This document shows positions 26,501 to 34,072 of a stretch of 64,000 nucleotides of DNA, one piece after another. Under the pieces are notes generated by a model, which made no database searches, had not been told where the DNA came from, and was given only the letters and a program-made list of their open reading frames with translations. Made by a program: the position numbers and the translations under genes. The stretch is from Burkholderiales bacterium (lineage in GTDB: Bacteria; Pseudomonadota; Gammaproteobacteria; Burkholderiales; WYBJ01). Position 1 is the first letter of the stretch; each line of letters opens with the position of its first letter. The stretch lies in assembly GCA_022841915.1 (NCBI GenBank), contig JALHQN010000001.1, positions 372,001-436,000 of the forward strand, given 5' to 3'.

Positions 26501-26669
26501 GGGCGCTCGCGCCTTTGTACACCGTGCGCACGGAAACGACAGGCGGATCGATCTTCGGATACTCGCGCACGCTCAGGCGCTCGAAGGAAATCATGCCAAG
26601 CAGCACGATCGCAAGACTGATCACCGTGGCGAGCACGGGACGCCGAATGCAAAGCTCTGGTAAGAACAC
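23589..26669 (-). CDS. RND multidrug efflux transporter (HAE1 type)
   Basis: The inner-membrane pump of an RND tripartite efflux system; it exchanges protons for export of drugs or other amphiphiles. At 1026 residues it has the normal length and the N-terminal MFLPELCIRRPVLATVISLA membrane anchor. It also has the TM4 proton-relay Asp pair in VGLVVDDAIVVLENIYRH, the large periplasmic loops, and the second half beginning near ESTLRHRWVVVLV. The adaptor gene lies 39 bases upstream on the same strand. No outer-membrane channel gene is in the cluster, so a channel encoded elsewhere is likely shared. Substrates cannot be predicted. Confidence 0.95.
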   Translation of the reverse strand: MFLPELCIRRPVLATVISLAIVLLGMISFERLSVREYPKIDPPVVSVRTVYKGASAQVMESQVTQPLEDSISGIEGIRTMKSVSREEVSTITIEFNLERDVDSAANDVRDRVARARGRLPEEADDSVVSKVEADAQAILWVAFYSDNHSALEITDYADRYIADLIKTLPGVASVMIGGERRYAMRIWIDRDRLAAYGLAVEDVETALRRQNIELPSGRIESQEREFTVLAQTDLRTPAQFNDIIVADVKGYPIRLRDIGRAELGAQDDRNIVRVNGKPAVGLGIVKQSTANTLAVAREVKNVLPRVEQTLPEGMRMYIAFDSSVFIDASIDAVYKTLTEALILVMLVIFLFLRSFRATLIPFVTIPVSLIGALFIMWLLGFTINVLTLLGIVLAVGLVVDDAIVVLENIYRHIENGMSPVRAAIKGSKEIAFAVVAMTITLAAVFAPLAFSTGNTGRLFMEFALTVAAAVAVSGFIALTLTPMMCSKLLKHQAKHGALFNFSERVFEGMNRGYRAALESTLRHRWVVVLVLALAMVLVVFLFRGLKDELAPLEDRGFFITVIVAPDGATLKYTDDNTRAIEKIFSGVPEIQSYFMVIAPGLERPNPVNTALSFVRLKPWDERTRSQVQITGALGPQLFGLPGVLAFPINPPSLGQSFRNPPVQFVVQAATYEELDKLVEAMMAKARTFPGLANIDSDLKLNKPQLSVELDRSKASALGVEVDAIGRTLETLLGSRQVTRFKREGEQYDVIVQLEDKNRAQPSDLTAIYVRGRDGSLVQLSNLVKLQETVAPKELNHFNRQRAAIISASVTPGYSLGEALDFLEQAAEEVIGKGAKTALDGQSREFRESGQQLILIFVLALAFIYLVLAAQFESFVGPLVIMLTVPLGVIGALGALELTGGSLNVYSKAGLVMLIGLVTKNGILIVEFSNQLRASGKEKFEAVIEASVLRLRPILMTSLATVLGALPLALAAGPGAESRQPIGWVVVGGVLVGTLLTLFVIPTFYTLLMRRGPTVIEEEETAPAAVG

Positions 26670-26708
26670 TATCGGTCCTCGCGTATGTTGCCGTGATCGA
26701 GCGTGCGG

Positions 26709-27788
26709 CTAGCGGCCCTTGGCCGGGTCACCCGAGGCGGGCGGCGGCTTGGCGGTCTTGACGTCGAAGACCATCATCCCGTCCTGCAGCTTCTGATGCC
26801 CGTCGGTGACGACCCGATCGGTTGCGCTGAGTCCCTTCAAAACCTGGACTTCTCCCGGCACGCGGTTGCCCGTTTCGACGGCAGTCAGCAGCGCCTTGCC
26901 CTCGACGACACGAAACACGAAGGTCTGCCCTCCGCGCGGAACGATCGCCTGCTCGGGTATCAGCAACGCATTGGGAAAGCTGTCGAGCACCAGGCTCACG
27001 CGCGCGAACATGCCGGGCTTCAGTTCGCCGCCGGCATTGGGCACCCGGGCGCGCACCAGCACGGTCCGCGTCTTCTCGTCGACGGAGGAGTCGATCGCAT
27101 AGGTGCGGCCCTTGAAGACACGCTCCGGATAGGCATCGACCTGCAGCGTCAATGGCTGATCGCGGCGCAGACGCGCAAGAAAAGTTTCGGGAAGACGAAA
27201 GTCGAGCTTGATCACCGAGGTGTCTTCGAGGCGGACCACATCGTCACCCGCCTTCACGTAGGCGCCCGGGCTGATCATGCGCAGACCCAGCGTGCCGGCA
27301 AACGGCGCGCGAATGTCCGACTTGCGCAAGCGCGCGTCGTCCTCTTCGATGCGCGCCTTCGCCCGGGAAAGATTGGCGCGCGCTTCGTCCAGTGCCTGGG
27401 AGCTGATGAATTTCTTGCTATAGAGTTCGACCGCGCGATCGTGACGCTGCTGGCTCAAGAGCCGTTCGGACTCGGAAGCTGCTCGTTGCGCCTGGATCTC
27501 CGCCGAATCGATGGAGATAAGCTTCGTACCGGCCGCGACGCGCTCGCCTTCGTTGAAGTGGATCGCGGTCACACGGCCGGCGATTTCGGGGCGGATCATC
27601 ACCGACTCGTTGGCGAGCAGCGTGCCCACCGCGGTGGCATCGTTGGTCACTGTCGACTGCTTGACCGGGGCGAGCTGCACGGGCATCGCCCTGGCCTTGC
27701 CGCCGGGTTTGCCCGCAGGTTGCGCCCCTGCCGTCGAGACCATGATCAAGGCGAAGGTGATGCAGCAGGCGACAACCAGAGAATTCAC
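26709..27788 (-). CDS. RND efflux periplasmic adaptor (membrane fusion protein)
   Basis: A 359-residue adaptor linking the pump to an outer-membrane channel. It has a signal peptide (MNSLVVACCITFALIMVSTAGA), a biotin/lipoyl half (VMIRPEIAGRVTAIHFNEGE), an alpha-helical hairpin (about 95-150, QRAASESERLL to ARIEEDDARL), the second lipoyl half (SDIRAPFAGTLGLRMISPG), then beta-barrel and membrane-proximal domains. No lipobox cysteine is seen, so it is probably anchored by protein contacts. It is the first gene of a two-gene operon with the RND pump. The 250-base divergent region to the right holds its promoter. Confidence 0.93.
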   Translation of the reverse strand: MNSLVVACCITFALIMVSTAGAQPAGKPGGKARAMPVQLAPVKQSTVTNDATAVGTLLANESVMIRPEIAGRVTAIHFNEGERVAAGTKLISIDSAEIQAQRAASESERLLSQQRHDRAVELYSKKFISSQALDEARANLSRAKARIEEDDARLRKSDIRAPFAGTLGLRMISPGAYVKAGDDVVRLEDTSVIKLDFRLPETFLARLRRDQPLTLQVDAYPERVFKGRTYAIDSSVDEKTRTVLVRARVPNAGGELKPGMFARVSLVLDSFPNALLIPEQAIVPRGGQTFVFRVVEGKALLTAVETGNRVPGEVQVLKGLSATDRVVTDGHQKLQDGMMVFDVKTAKPPPASGDPAKGR

Positions 27789-28038
27789 TTGGGCGACTCG
27801 CGACGAAGCAACGGCTCATTGTAGCAGTGCAACATGGCGCCCTGCCCCGGCCTATCCTGCACTCCGGCACGCCTGGATGACGACCGGTGCGTGCTACCAT
27901 GAATTCATCCCGATCGGCCGCGAAGCCACACGCCTGATTCAGCATCCGGCACAGCGCAGCGCACGAGGCCGTCCGCGGCGACAGCAGTACTTCTTCATCT
28001 GCGTGCGCAGCACTCGAAACATCGACGAGGTATCCATC

Positions 28039-29226
28039 GTGGCCAGTTCCGATCATCCACCCGACCATGCCCTTGCCACCCAGCTGGTTCACGCCGACCG
28101 CGGCATCGACACCGACTCCTCCGTGGCGCCTCCGATCTATCCGAGCGTCACCTATCGGGCAGACAGCGCAGCGCAGTTCCGAGAAATGGCTACCGAGCCG
28201 CGCCACCCGCGCTTCTACGCGCGCTATGGAACGCCGACGCATGCGCGGGTCGAAGCGGTCCTCGCTCAAATCGAAGGTGCGCAGGCCGGCTTGCTGCTCG
28301 CGTCGGGCATGGCCGCCATCTCGTGCTCGGCGCTCGCCCTGCTGCAAGCGGGTGACCACGTCGTCGCCCAGCGCTCGCACTACATGGGCACGACCCAACT
28401 CGTCAACGGCGTGCTCGCACGGTTCGGCGTCAGCGCCACCATCGTGGAGCAAGGCGACACCGATGCCTTCGCCACCGCCATTGGCCCGCAGACGAAGCTC
28501 ATCCTGCTGGAATCCCCGTCGAACCCGCTGCTGCGGCTGACCGATCTCGAGGCAGTCGCCCGACTCGCGCGCAGCAAGGGAATCACCACATTGGCCGACA
28601 ACACCTTCGCAACCCCGGTCAACCAAAACCCGATCGCGCTGGGCATCGATCTGGTCGTGCACAGTGCCACCAAGTTCCTCGGCGGGCATCATGATCTGTT
28701 GGCGGGCGCCGTGATGGGGCCGAGTGCACTCGTCGAGCGCATCTGGGACATGTCGATCGTGCTCGGCTGCAACCTGGGGGCGTTCGAAACCTGGCTGCTG
28801 CTGCGCGGGCTGAGGACGCTCGATCTGCGGGTCGAGCGGCAAAACGCCACCGCGCTGCAAGTGGCGCGTTACCTCGAGAGCCATGCCGCCGTGGCCGCCG
28901 TCCACTACCCGGGCCTGGAAACGCATCCGCAGCATGCCTTGGCACGCACGCAAATGCGGGGCTTCGGCGGGGTCTTGTCGTTCTCGCTACGCGAGGGGCG
29001 CGGTGCAGCCCTGGCCTTCATGCCGCGATTGCGGTTGTTCACGCAGGCGGTGAGTCTGGGCGGAATCGAAGCGCTGGCCATGCATGCCGCGACCACCTGG
29101 TCCGGCACGCTGTCCGAGGAGCAAACCCGTGCTGCCGGGATCGATCCCGGTTTGATCCGGATTTCAGTCGGACTGGAAGCTCCGGCGGATCTGATCGCGG
29201 ATCTGGATCAGGCGCTGCGCGGTTAG
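28039..29226 (+). CDS. Cystathionine beta-lyase/gamma-synthase-type PLP enzyme
   Basis: A 395-residue member of the Cys/Met-metabolism PLP family (MetB/MetC/MGL). The PLP lysine is in VVHSATKFLGGHHDLLAG, and the N-terminal motifs YPSVTYRAD and FYARYGTPTHARVEAVLA are typical. It probably cleaves or forms cystathionine-type thioethers; the family members cannot be separated by eye, and the KFLGGHHD variant is common in cystathionine beta-lyase-like proteins. The start is GTG 28039, preceded by GAGG at 8 bases; the long upstream frame overlaps the divergent adaptor gene and is not real. It stands alone. Confidence 0.9.
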   Translation: MASSDHPPDHALATQLVHADRGIDTDSSVAPPIYPSVTYRADSAAQFREMATEPRHPRFYARYGTPTHARVEAVLAQIEGAQAGLLLASGMAAISCSALALLQAGDHVVAQRSHYMGTTQLVNGVLARFGVSATIVEQGDTDAFATAIGPQTKLILLESPSNPLLRLTDLEAVARLARSKGITTLADNTFATPVNQNPIALGIDLVVHSATKFLGGHHDLLAGAVMGPSALVERIWDMSIVLGCNLGAFETWLLLRGLRTLDLRVERQNATALQVARYLESHAAVAAVHYPGLETHPQHALARTQMRGFGGVLSFSLREGRGAALAFMPRLRLFTQAVSLGGIEALAMHAATTWSGTLSEEQTRAAGIDPGLIRISVGLEAPADLIADLDQALRG

Positions 29227-29257
29227 CCGCGCCCGATCCGCTGCGGCCAACGACAGC

Positions 29258-29896
29258 CTAGTAGCCGCCGCCCTTGTTTTCGGTGGCCGAGCCGAACCGG
29301 GCCCGTGCGGCATCGTTGATCGTCCAGTAGTAGACGTCGCGGCCGTCCACCTTCAAGTGCTTCTCCGGCTCCCACTCGGCCATGTCGAACGCGTGCGAGA
29401 CGATGCGGGTGCCGTTCTTCAGCTCGGCAAAGAGTTTGGGACGCAACTTCACGTTGAGTCGCGGCAACAGGTAGAGCGTGACCACGGTCGCCTCTCTGAT
29501 ATCGGTGGCGAACAAGTCGGTTTGCTTGAACGTGACCAGGTGCGAGACGCCTTCCTTGCGGGCGTTCTCATTGGCTTCCGCGATCCGCTGCGGATCGATG
29601 TCGATGCCGATCCCACGCACGCCGAAACGCTTCGCTGCCGTGATGACGATCCGGCCATCGCCCGAACCCAGGTCGTAGAGCACGTCGCCCTTCTTGACGT
29701 TCGCAACCTTGAGCATCTCGTCGACCACCGCCTGGGGCGTCGGCACGAAAATCACATCGGGGGTGCGGGCTGGCGCGGCAGCCTGAGCGACCTGGATGGG
29801 CGCTCGACTGCTGTCCTGAGCCTGGACGGGCGTAACGCCAGTCGCCAAGAAACCTAGCGCGGCGAAGGATGCAGCGGCAGCGTGGCTGAACCTCAT
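29258..29896 (-). CDS. Exported class I SAM-dependent methyltransferase-like protein
   Basis: A 212-residue protein with a clear signal peptide (MRFSHAAAASFAALGFLATG, cleavage near VQAQ) followed by a Rossmann methyltransferase domain: VLYDLGSGDGRIVITAAK (SAM loop), GIGIDIDPQRIAEA, and VVTLYLLPRLNVKLRPKL. The catalytic fold appears intact, yet an exported location has no known SAM supply. Related exported methyltransferase-like proteins occur in many proteobacteria with unknown roles. The ATG 29896 has AGGAGA at the right distance; the alternative at 29920 does not. It could also be retained at the cytoplasmic face of the membrane. Confidence 0.85.
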   Translation of the reverse strand: MRFSHAAAASFAALGFLATGVTPVQAQDSSRAPIQVAQAAAPARTPDVIFVPTPQAVVDEMLKVANVKKGDVLYDLGSGDGRIVITAAKRFGVRGIGIDIDPQRIAEANENARKEGVSHLVTFKQTDLFATDIREATVVTLYLLPRLNVKLRPKLFAELKNGTRIVSHAFDMAEWEPEKHLKVDGRDVYYWTINDAARARFGSATENKGGGY

Positions 29897-29977
29897 TCGT
29901 TTCTCTCCTGTGGGTTGCATGGATCGCGTGTACGACGAGTCATTCTAGCCTGACAGCAAAGCAGCGACCGTTACGAT

Positions 29978-30970
29978 TCACGTGTTCTCTGCGCCAAATG
30001 TCGCAGGCGGCTGAGGCACTTCACTGAATTGCTGCGCTTCCTCCTGAAGCCAACTCGTAAAGGCCTGGATGGCCGGCCGCGCCATGGCCCCCGGATCGCA
30101 CAGGATGTAGTACGCGTAATCGGCCGGCACACGCTGCTCGAAGGGAAGCAGCAGTCGGCCGGCGGCCAGATCTCCGGATGCGAGCGCCGGAACGCTGAGA
30201 ACGACCCCGAGCCCGTCGATGGCCGCATCGATGGCGAGATTGGCATGACTGAAATGCACCCCGCGGGTCGTATCGATGCCTCTGACGCCGACCGCCTGCA
30301 GCCAGCAGTCCCAGTTGAGTCGCCCGCTGCGAAAGTAAGCCGTGTCGTCATGCAAAAGCGAATAATGCTTCAGATCGCCCGGGTCAGCCAAAGGCAGGCC
30401 GGCATGGGCGAGCTTCGGACTGATCATGGGCGCGACCTCGAGTTTGAGCAGCAGCCGGGCGTCCATGTCAGGGAAATCGCCATCGCCGAAGCGAATCGCC
30501 ACATCGCTCTCGTCGAGCGAGCTGTCATTGATGTCCCGCCTGAGCGGATGACCGCGCGCTTCGGGTCGCGCCGAGCGCATGCGCGCGGAGAGCCGGACGT
30601 CGATTTCAGGATGCCGGCTGACGAAGCGGTACAACCGCGGCATCAGCCATTTGCCCGCGAACGAGGGCGCAGCACTCACCGTCAGAAGATTGCTGTGATC
30701 GCCCTGCCGTAACCGTTCCACTGCCTCGAAGATCGACTTGAATCCTTCGTGCAGATGCTGCGCGGCGATCTGAGCGACCGGCGTCAGCTCCACGCGACGG
30801 TTGCCGCGACGGAACAACTTGACGCCTAGGAATTCTTCCAGGCCCTTGAGCTGGTGGCTGATCGCTGCGGGAGTGACATGCAATTCCTCGGCTGCCTTGC
30901 GAAAACTGAGCAGGCGGGCAGCGGCTTCGAACGCTCGCAGCGAATTGAGAGGCGGGAGAGACTTGCTCAC
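29978..30970 (-). CDS. LysR-family transcriptional regulator (GcvA-like)
   Basis: A 330-residue LysR-type regulator. The N-terminal winged helix contains PLNSLRAFEAAARLLSFRKA and TPAAISHQLKGLEEFLGVKL, matching the GcvA subgroup. The C-terminal effector domain follows from about residue 95. It is divergent from the 65-residue gene at 31144 across 173 bases that include the palindrome GTTGCGACGCAAC (31020-31032), so that small gene or the regulator itself is the likeliest target. The effector is unknown. Confidence 0.93.
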   Translation of the reverse strand: MSKSLPPLNSLRAFEAAARLLSFRKAAEELHVTPAAISHQLKGLEEFLGVKLFRRGNRRVELTPVAQIAAQHLHEGFKSIFEAVERLRQGDHSNLLTVSAAPSFAGKWLMPRLYRFVSRHPEIDVRLSARMRSARPEARGHPLRRDINDSSLDESDVAIRFGDGDFPDMDARLLLKLEVAPMISPKLAHAGLPLADPGDLKHYSLLHDDTAYFRSGRLNWDCWLQAVGVRGIDTTRGVHFSHANLAIDAAIDGLGVVLSVPALASGDLAAGRLLLPFEQRVPADYAYYILCDPGAMARPAIQAFTSWLQEEAQQFSEVPQPPATFGAENT

Positions 30971-31019
30971 GGATCGATCGTTTAAGAAAACTCAACTGAA
31001 CGAGGATAACAAGTCACCT

Positions 31020-31032
31020 GTTGCGACGCAAC
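31020..31032. promoter_or_regulatory. Candidate operator between LysR gene and small gene
   Basis: GTTGCG-A-CGCAAC is a perfect 13-bp palindrome located 49 bases upstream of the LysR start and about 110 bases before the small gene at 31144. A dyad of this size in a divergent LysR promoter is a typical regulator site; binding is inferred. Confidence 0.5.
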
Positions 31033-31143
31033 AAACTGACGTAAGTACCGTCTATAACCCTGTAGCTTGACGATGCAGCGTCGTAAACGAGTAAGCGGCA
31101 AGTGTCACCCAAGCAGAAACACTCACACATTTAGGAGCGGATC

Positions 31144-31341
31144 ATGAGTACCGGCAATCAAAAATCAGAGTTCAACCTGGAAGAAAAACTTGGTCAACTG
31201 AACCTGACCCCGTCGCAGCGCGAGCACGCTGTCGGCGCGATGAGAGTGGCCACCGACGCAGTGGAAGTCGTCGGCGCCATCACCGCAGCGGTCAAGCGAC
31301 TTGCCGGAGCCCTGTCCCTCAAGCCCAGCGTTCGGGCCTAA
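31144..31341 (+). CDS. Small hypothetical protein with its own promoter and terminator
   Basis: A 65-residue protein starting MSTGNQKSEFNLEEKLGQLN, with an AGGAG site 8 bases before the ATG. It is amphipathic and helical (REHAVGAMRVATDAVEVVGA, then ITAAVKRLAGAL) with a basic end. It has no signal peptide. It is followed by a very strong terminator at 31388-31419, so it is a one-gene unit and probably well expressed. No family was recognised. Confidence 0.7.
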   Translation: MSTGNQKSEFNLEEKLGQLNLTPSQREHAVGAMRVATDAVEVVGAITAAVKRLAGALSLKPSVRA

Positions 31342-31387
31342 AGCACGTCTCCTCCTCCCCTAGAATCCTCCTCCTCTAGGGGCTTCG

Positions 31388-31419
31388 AAGCGCGGGATCG
31401 TATCCCGCGCTTTTTTTTT
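31388..31419 (+). terminator. Strong rho-independent terminator
   Basis: An 11-bp perfect stem, AAGCGCGGGAT (31388-31398) and ATCCCGCGCTT (31402-31412), with a 3-nt loop runs into a tract of nine T or more. A second weaker hairpin CCCCTAGA/TCTAGGGG lies just before it. It ends the small-gene transcript. Confidence 0.95.
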
Positions 31420-31609
31420 GCTGATGCCCGGGCCGCGTTGATTGCCTCCGAGCGAATCGCGCGTCATGCACCGTGCGTCCGCACGCCAAACATTGATTGC
31501 GGGGCGCCGAATCAATCCTTTAGCATTCCGGTCATGCGCCGTTGTGGCGCGAGCGCTCTCGGCACCCCATCGTGCCGATCCACGCTTCCAGTCAAAAAAG
31601 GCCCCGAGC

Positions 31610-32380
31610 ATGACTGAAGTCAATCCGTACAGAGCACCGCAGGCGCTGGTATCGGACACCATCGAGCAAAGCGGCAGCCTCGCAGCGGAACCCAACGCGG
31701 TCGACGCCGGACGCAGCCTCGCTTGGCTGACGCAGGGATGGCAACTGTTCAGGCAAGCCCCGCTTGTTTGGCTGGCCCTGTGCGTCATCGGCCTGCTCAG
31801 TTTCATGGTACTGGCCTGGATTCCCATCGTGGGTCAACTCGCGACCACCCTGCTGTCAGTGCTGTTCGCCGGCGGCGCGATGCTGGGCTGCCGTGCGCTG
31901 GACAACGACGAGGACTTGACCGTTACTCACCTATTCGCGGGTTTCCAGAGCCATCTCGGGCCCCTGCTCACGGTCGGTGCGCTGTATCTGGCCGGCGTGT
32001 TCGTGCTGATCGTAGCGGTCGCGCTCGTCAGCGGGGGCACCGCCCTGGGCCTCATGCGAGGCGGCGTGGATGCTGGCACGGCAGTGGGCGCGATCCTGCT
32101 CGCGCTGATGGTTTCAGCGCTGGTGGTGGTGCCGCTCGGGATGGCGCTCTGGTTCGCCCCCGCGCTGGTCACCTTGCACGACATGCCGCCGGTCGAAGCC
32201 ATGAAGAGGAGTTTCCGCGGCTGCCTGCGAAACTGGCTTGCCTTCGTGGTCTTTGGCGTGATCGCAATCGTGCTCGCCGTGCTCGCCAGCATTCCCTTCA
32301 TGCTGGGCTGGCTCGTCCTGCTGCCGGTCCTCGCCGGATCGGTGTACGCAGGCTACAAGGACGTCTTTCTGCAGAATTGA
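31610..32380 (+). CDS. BPSS1780-like membrane protein
   Basis: A 256-residue inner-membrane protein with about six hydrophobic segments. The start MTEVNPYRAPQALVSD is characteristic of the BPSS1780 family ('NPYRAP' opening), followed by a segment with GRSLAWLTQGWQLFRQAP and later MKRSFRGCLRNW. The function is unknown. It is the first gene of a chain of same-strand membrane genes (RDD, SpoIIM, DUF4129, DUF4350, MoxR) with a 34-base gap to the RDD gene, so it may be part of the same operon. Confidence 0.88.
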   Translation: MTEVNPYRAPQALVSDTIEQSGSLAAEPNAVDAGRSLAWLTQGWQLFRQAPLVWLALCVIGLLSFMVLAWIPIVGQLATTLLSVLFAGGAMLGCRALDNDEDLTVTHLFAGFQSHLGPLLTVGALYLAGVFVLIVAVALVSGGTALGLMRGGVDAGTAVGAILLALMVSALVVVPLGMALWFAPALVTLHDMPPVEAMKRSFRGCLRNWLAFVVFGVIAIVLAVLASIPFMLGWLVLLPVLAGSVYAGYKDVFLQN

Positions 32381-32414
32381 ACTCGAGGCGATCGCACCGA
32401 GGCGTGAGCACCTG

Positions 32415-33098
32415 ATGCTAGACACGACACGTGCGGTGCCCACGCCCGAAGGCATCGAACTGGTGCTCAGGCTGGCCGGTCCGGTGCCGCGGGCGCTGGC
32501 ATGGCTGACCGACACCCTGCTTCGCTTCGGCATCCTGGCCGTGGCGGGCTGGGTGCTCTCGCTCCTGGGCCAATTCGGATGGGGCCTGCTTTTGATCATC
32601 GCCTTTCTGCTCGAGTGGCTGGCGCCTGCGGCGTTCGAAGTCTGGGCGGACGGCTCGACTCCCGGGAAGAAGGCGCTGGGCCTCATGGTCATGCACGACG
32701 ACGGCACGCCGATCCGATGGTCGGCGGCACTGGTCAGAAACCTGCTGCGAGCCGTCGACTTCCTTCCATTCGGCTACGGCTTCGGTCTGATCGCCATGCT
32801 GCTTAGCCGCGACTTCAAGCGCCTGGGTGACATCGCCGCCGGCACGGTCGTTGTCTACCGTATCCCGCCACCCGAGCCCGTCGCAATTCCACCCGCCCGG
32901 GCGGTCGCGCCCAGCCGCCCGCTGAACCTGGACGAACAGCGCGCCGTGCTCGACTTCGCGGAGCGCTCGGCCACCCTCACCCCCCAGCGCGCCGGGGAGA
33001 TCGCCGAACTCGCTCGCTCTATCACCGGCGAAGCCCCGGCCGGCCCCACCGCACGGCTGCTCGAAATGGCGAACTACCTCAGCGGGCCGCGTCAATGA
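32415..33098 (+). CDS. RDD-family membrane protein
   Basis: A 227-residue membrane protein of the RDD family. Three hydrophobic helices are flanked by a typical charged motif (ALAWLTDTLLRFGILAVAGW, later DGSTPGKKALGLMVMHDDG). The final 75 residues are cytoplasmic, Pro/Arg-rich and then helical. It is common at the head of MoxR/DUF58 clusters, where its role is unknown. The stop overlaps the next start as ATGA. Confidence 0.9.
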   Translation: MLDTTRAVPTPEGIELVLRLAGPVPRALAWLTDTLLRFGILAVAGWVLSLLGQFGWGLLLIIAFLLEWLAPAAFEVWADGSTPGKKALGLMVMHDDGTPIRWSAALVRNLLRAVDFLPFGYGFGLIAMLLSRDFKRLGDIAAGTVVVYRIPPPEPVAIPPARAVAPSRPLNLDEQRAVLDFAERSATLTPQRAGEIAELARSITGEAPAGPTARLLEMANYLSGPRQ

Positions 33099-34072
33099 AT
33101 CAGCAGACGTTCCAGAGTCGTCATGAATCGCAATGGCTGGAATTCGAGCGCTGGCTCGATTGCATGACAGCCTCGCACAAAGCGCAGCAGACCACGGCAC
33201 CGTTCGCCGAGGACGTCGCCGCCAGCCGCTATCGCACGCTGTGCCAGCATCTCGCGCTCGCGCGCGATCGTCAGTACAGCCCAGCCCTGGTCGAGCGCCT
33301 GCACAGGCTCGTCGTTCGCGGTCATCAGTTCATGTACGGCGCACATCCCGAGGCAGGTCCGGCGGTCGTTCGTTTTTTTGCCAGGGATTTCGCGCGCGCC
33401 GCGCGCGCGCGGTGGCGCGTGTTGGCGCTCTCCTGCGCGCTTTTCTTCCTCCCGCTGTTCGCGCTCGCCGGCGTGACGCAGCAGTATCCCGACACGATCT
33501 ACATGCTGATGTCGCCGGCCCAGGTTGCCTCTTACGAACGCATGTACGATTCTGCCAAGCAGCCCCAGGACCGCGATGCTCAAGCCGACGCCTACATGTT
33601 CGGCCATTACATCTGGAACAACGTGCGGATCGGCTTTCAGACCTTCGCCGGCGGCCTGCTGTTCGGCTTCGGAACGATCTTCTTCCTCACGGTCAACGGT
33701 GTCTTGATCGGCGCAACCGCCGGGTATCTGATCGAGGCGGGCCATGCCCGACCGTTTCTCTCGTTCGTCTCCGGGCACAGCGCATTCGAGCTTACCGGCA
33801 TCGTGCTGATGGGCGCCGCGGGTCTCATGCTCGGTGCTGCCCTCGTCGCCCCCGGCCGACTCACCCGTGCAAGCGCTCTGAGAACCAACGCACGCGCCGC
33901 GGTGCCCCTGGTTTACGGCGCGGGCGCCTTGCTGACCCTCGCCGCTTTCGTCGAAGCATTCTGGTCCCCGCTGACCGCTCTGCCTGCGACGGTCAAGTAT
34001 GCGGTCGGCATCGGCTTGTGGGTGCTGGTGTTCGTGTACTTCTTGCTGGCGGGACGAGACCGTGCGCCTTGA
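33095..34072 (+). CDS. SpoIIM-family (stage II sporulation protein M-like) membrane protein
   Basis: A 325-residue membrane protein. Its N-terminal third is cytoplasmic and helical (ESQWLEFERWLDCMTA), followed by several transmembrane segments. The SpoIIM-like core is seen in YIWNNVRIGFQTFAGGLLFGFG and the SFVSGHSAFELTGIVLMGAAG stretch. In non-sporulating proteobacteria these proteins accompany MoxR, DUF58, DUF4129 and DUF4350 genes and probably form a membrane complex with them. It is coupled by overlaps to both neighbours. Confidence 0.9.
   Translation: MNQQTFQSRHESQWLEFERWLDCMTASHKAQQTTAPFAEDVAASRYRTLCQHLALARDRQYSPALVERLHRLVVRGHQFMYGAHPEAGPAVVRFFARDFARAARARWRVLALSCALFFLPLFALAGVTQQYPDTIYMLMSPAQVASYERMYDSAKQPQDRDAQADAYMFGHYIWNNVRIGFQTFAGGLLFGFGTIFFLTVNGVLIGATAGYLIEAGHARPFLSFVSGHSAFELTGIVLMGAAGLMLGAALVAPGRLTRASALRTNARAAVPLVYGAGALLTLAAFVEAFWSPLTALPATVKYAVGIGLWVLVFVYFLLAGRDRAP

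Noticed and set aside
25185-26663. A 492-residue reading frame antisense to the RND pump
   Set aside because: The minus-strand RND protein is full length with all motifs, and the antisense product is His/Arg/Asp-rich low-complexity without homology.
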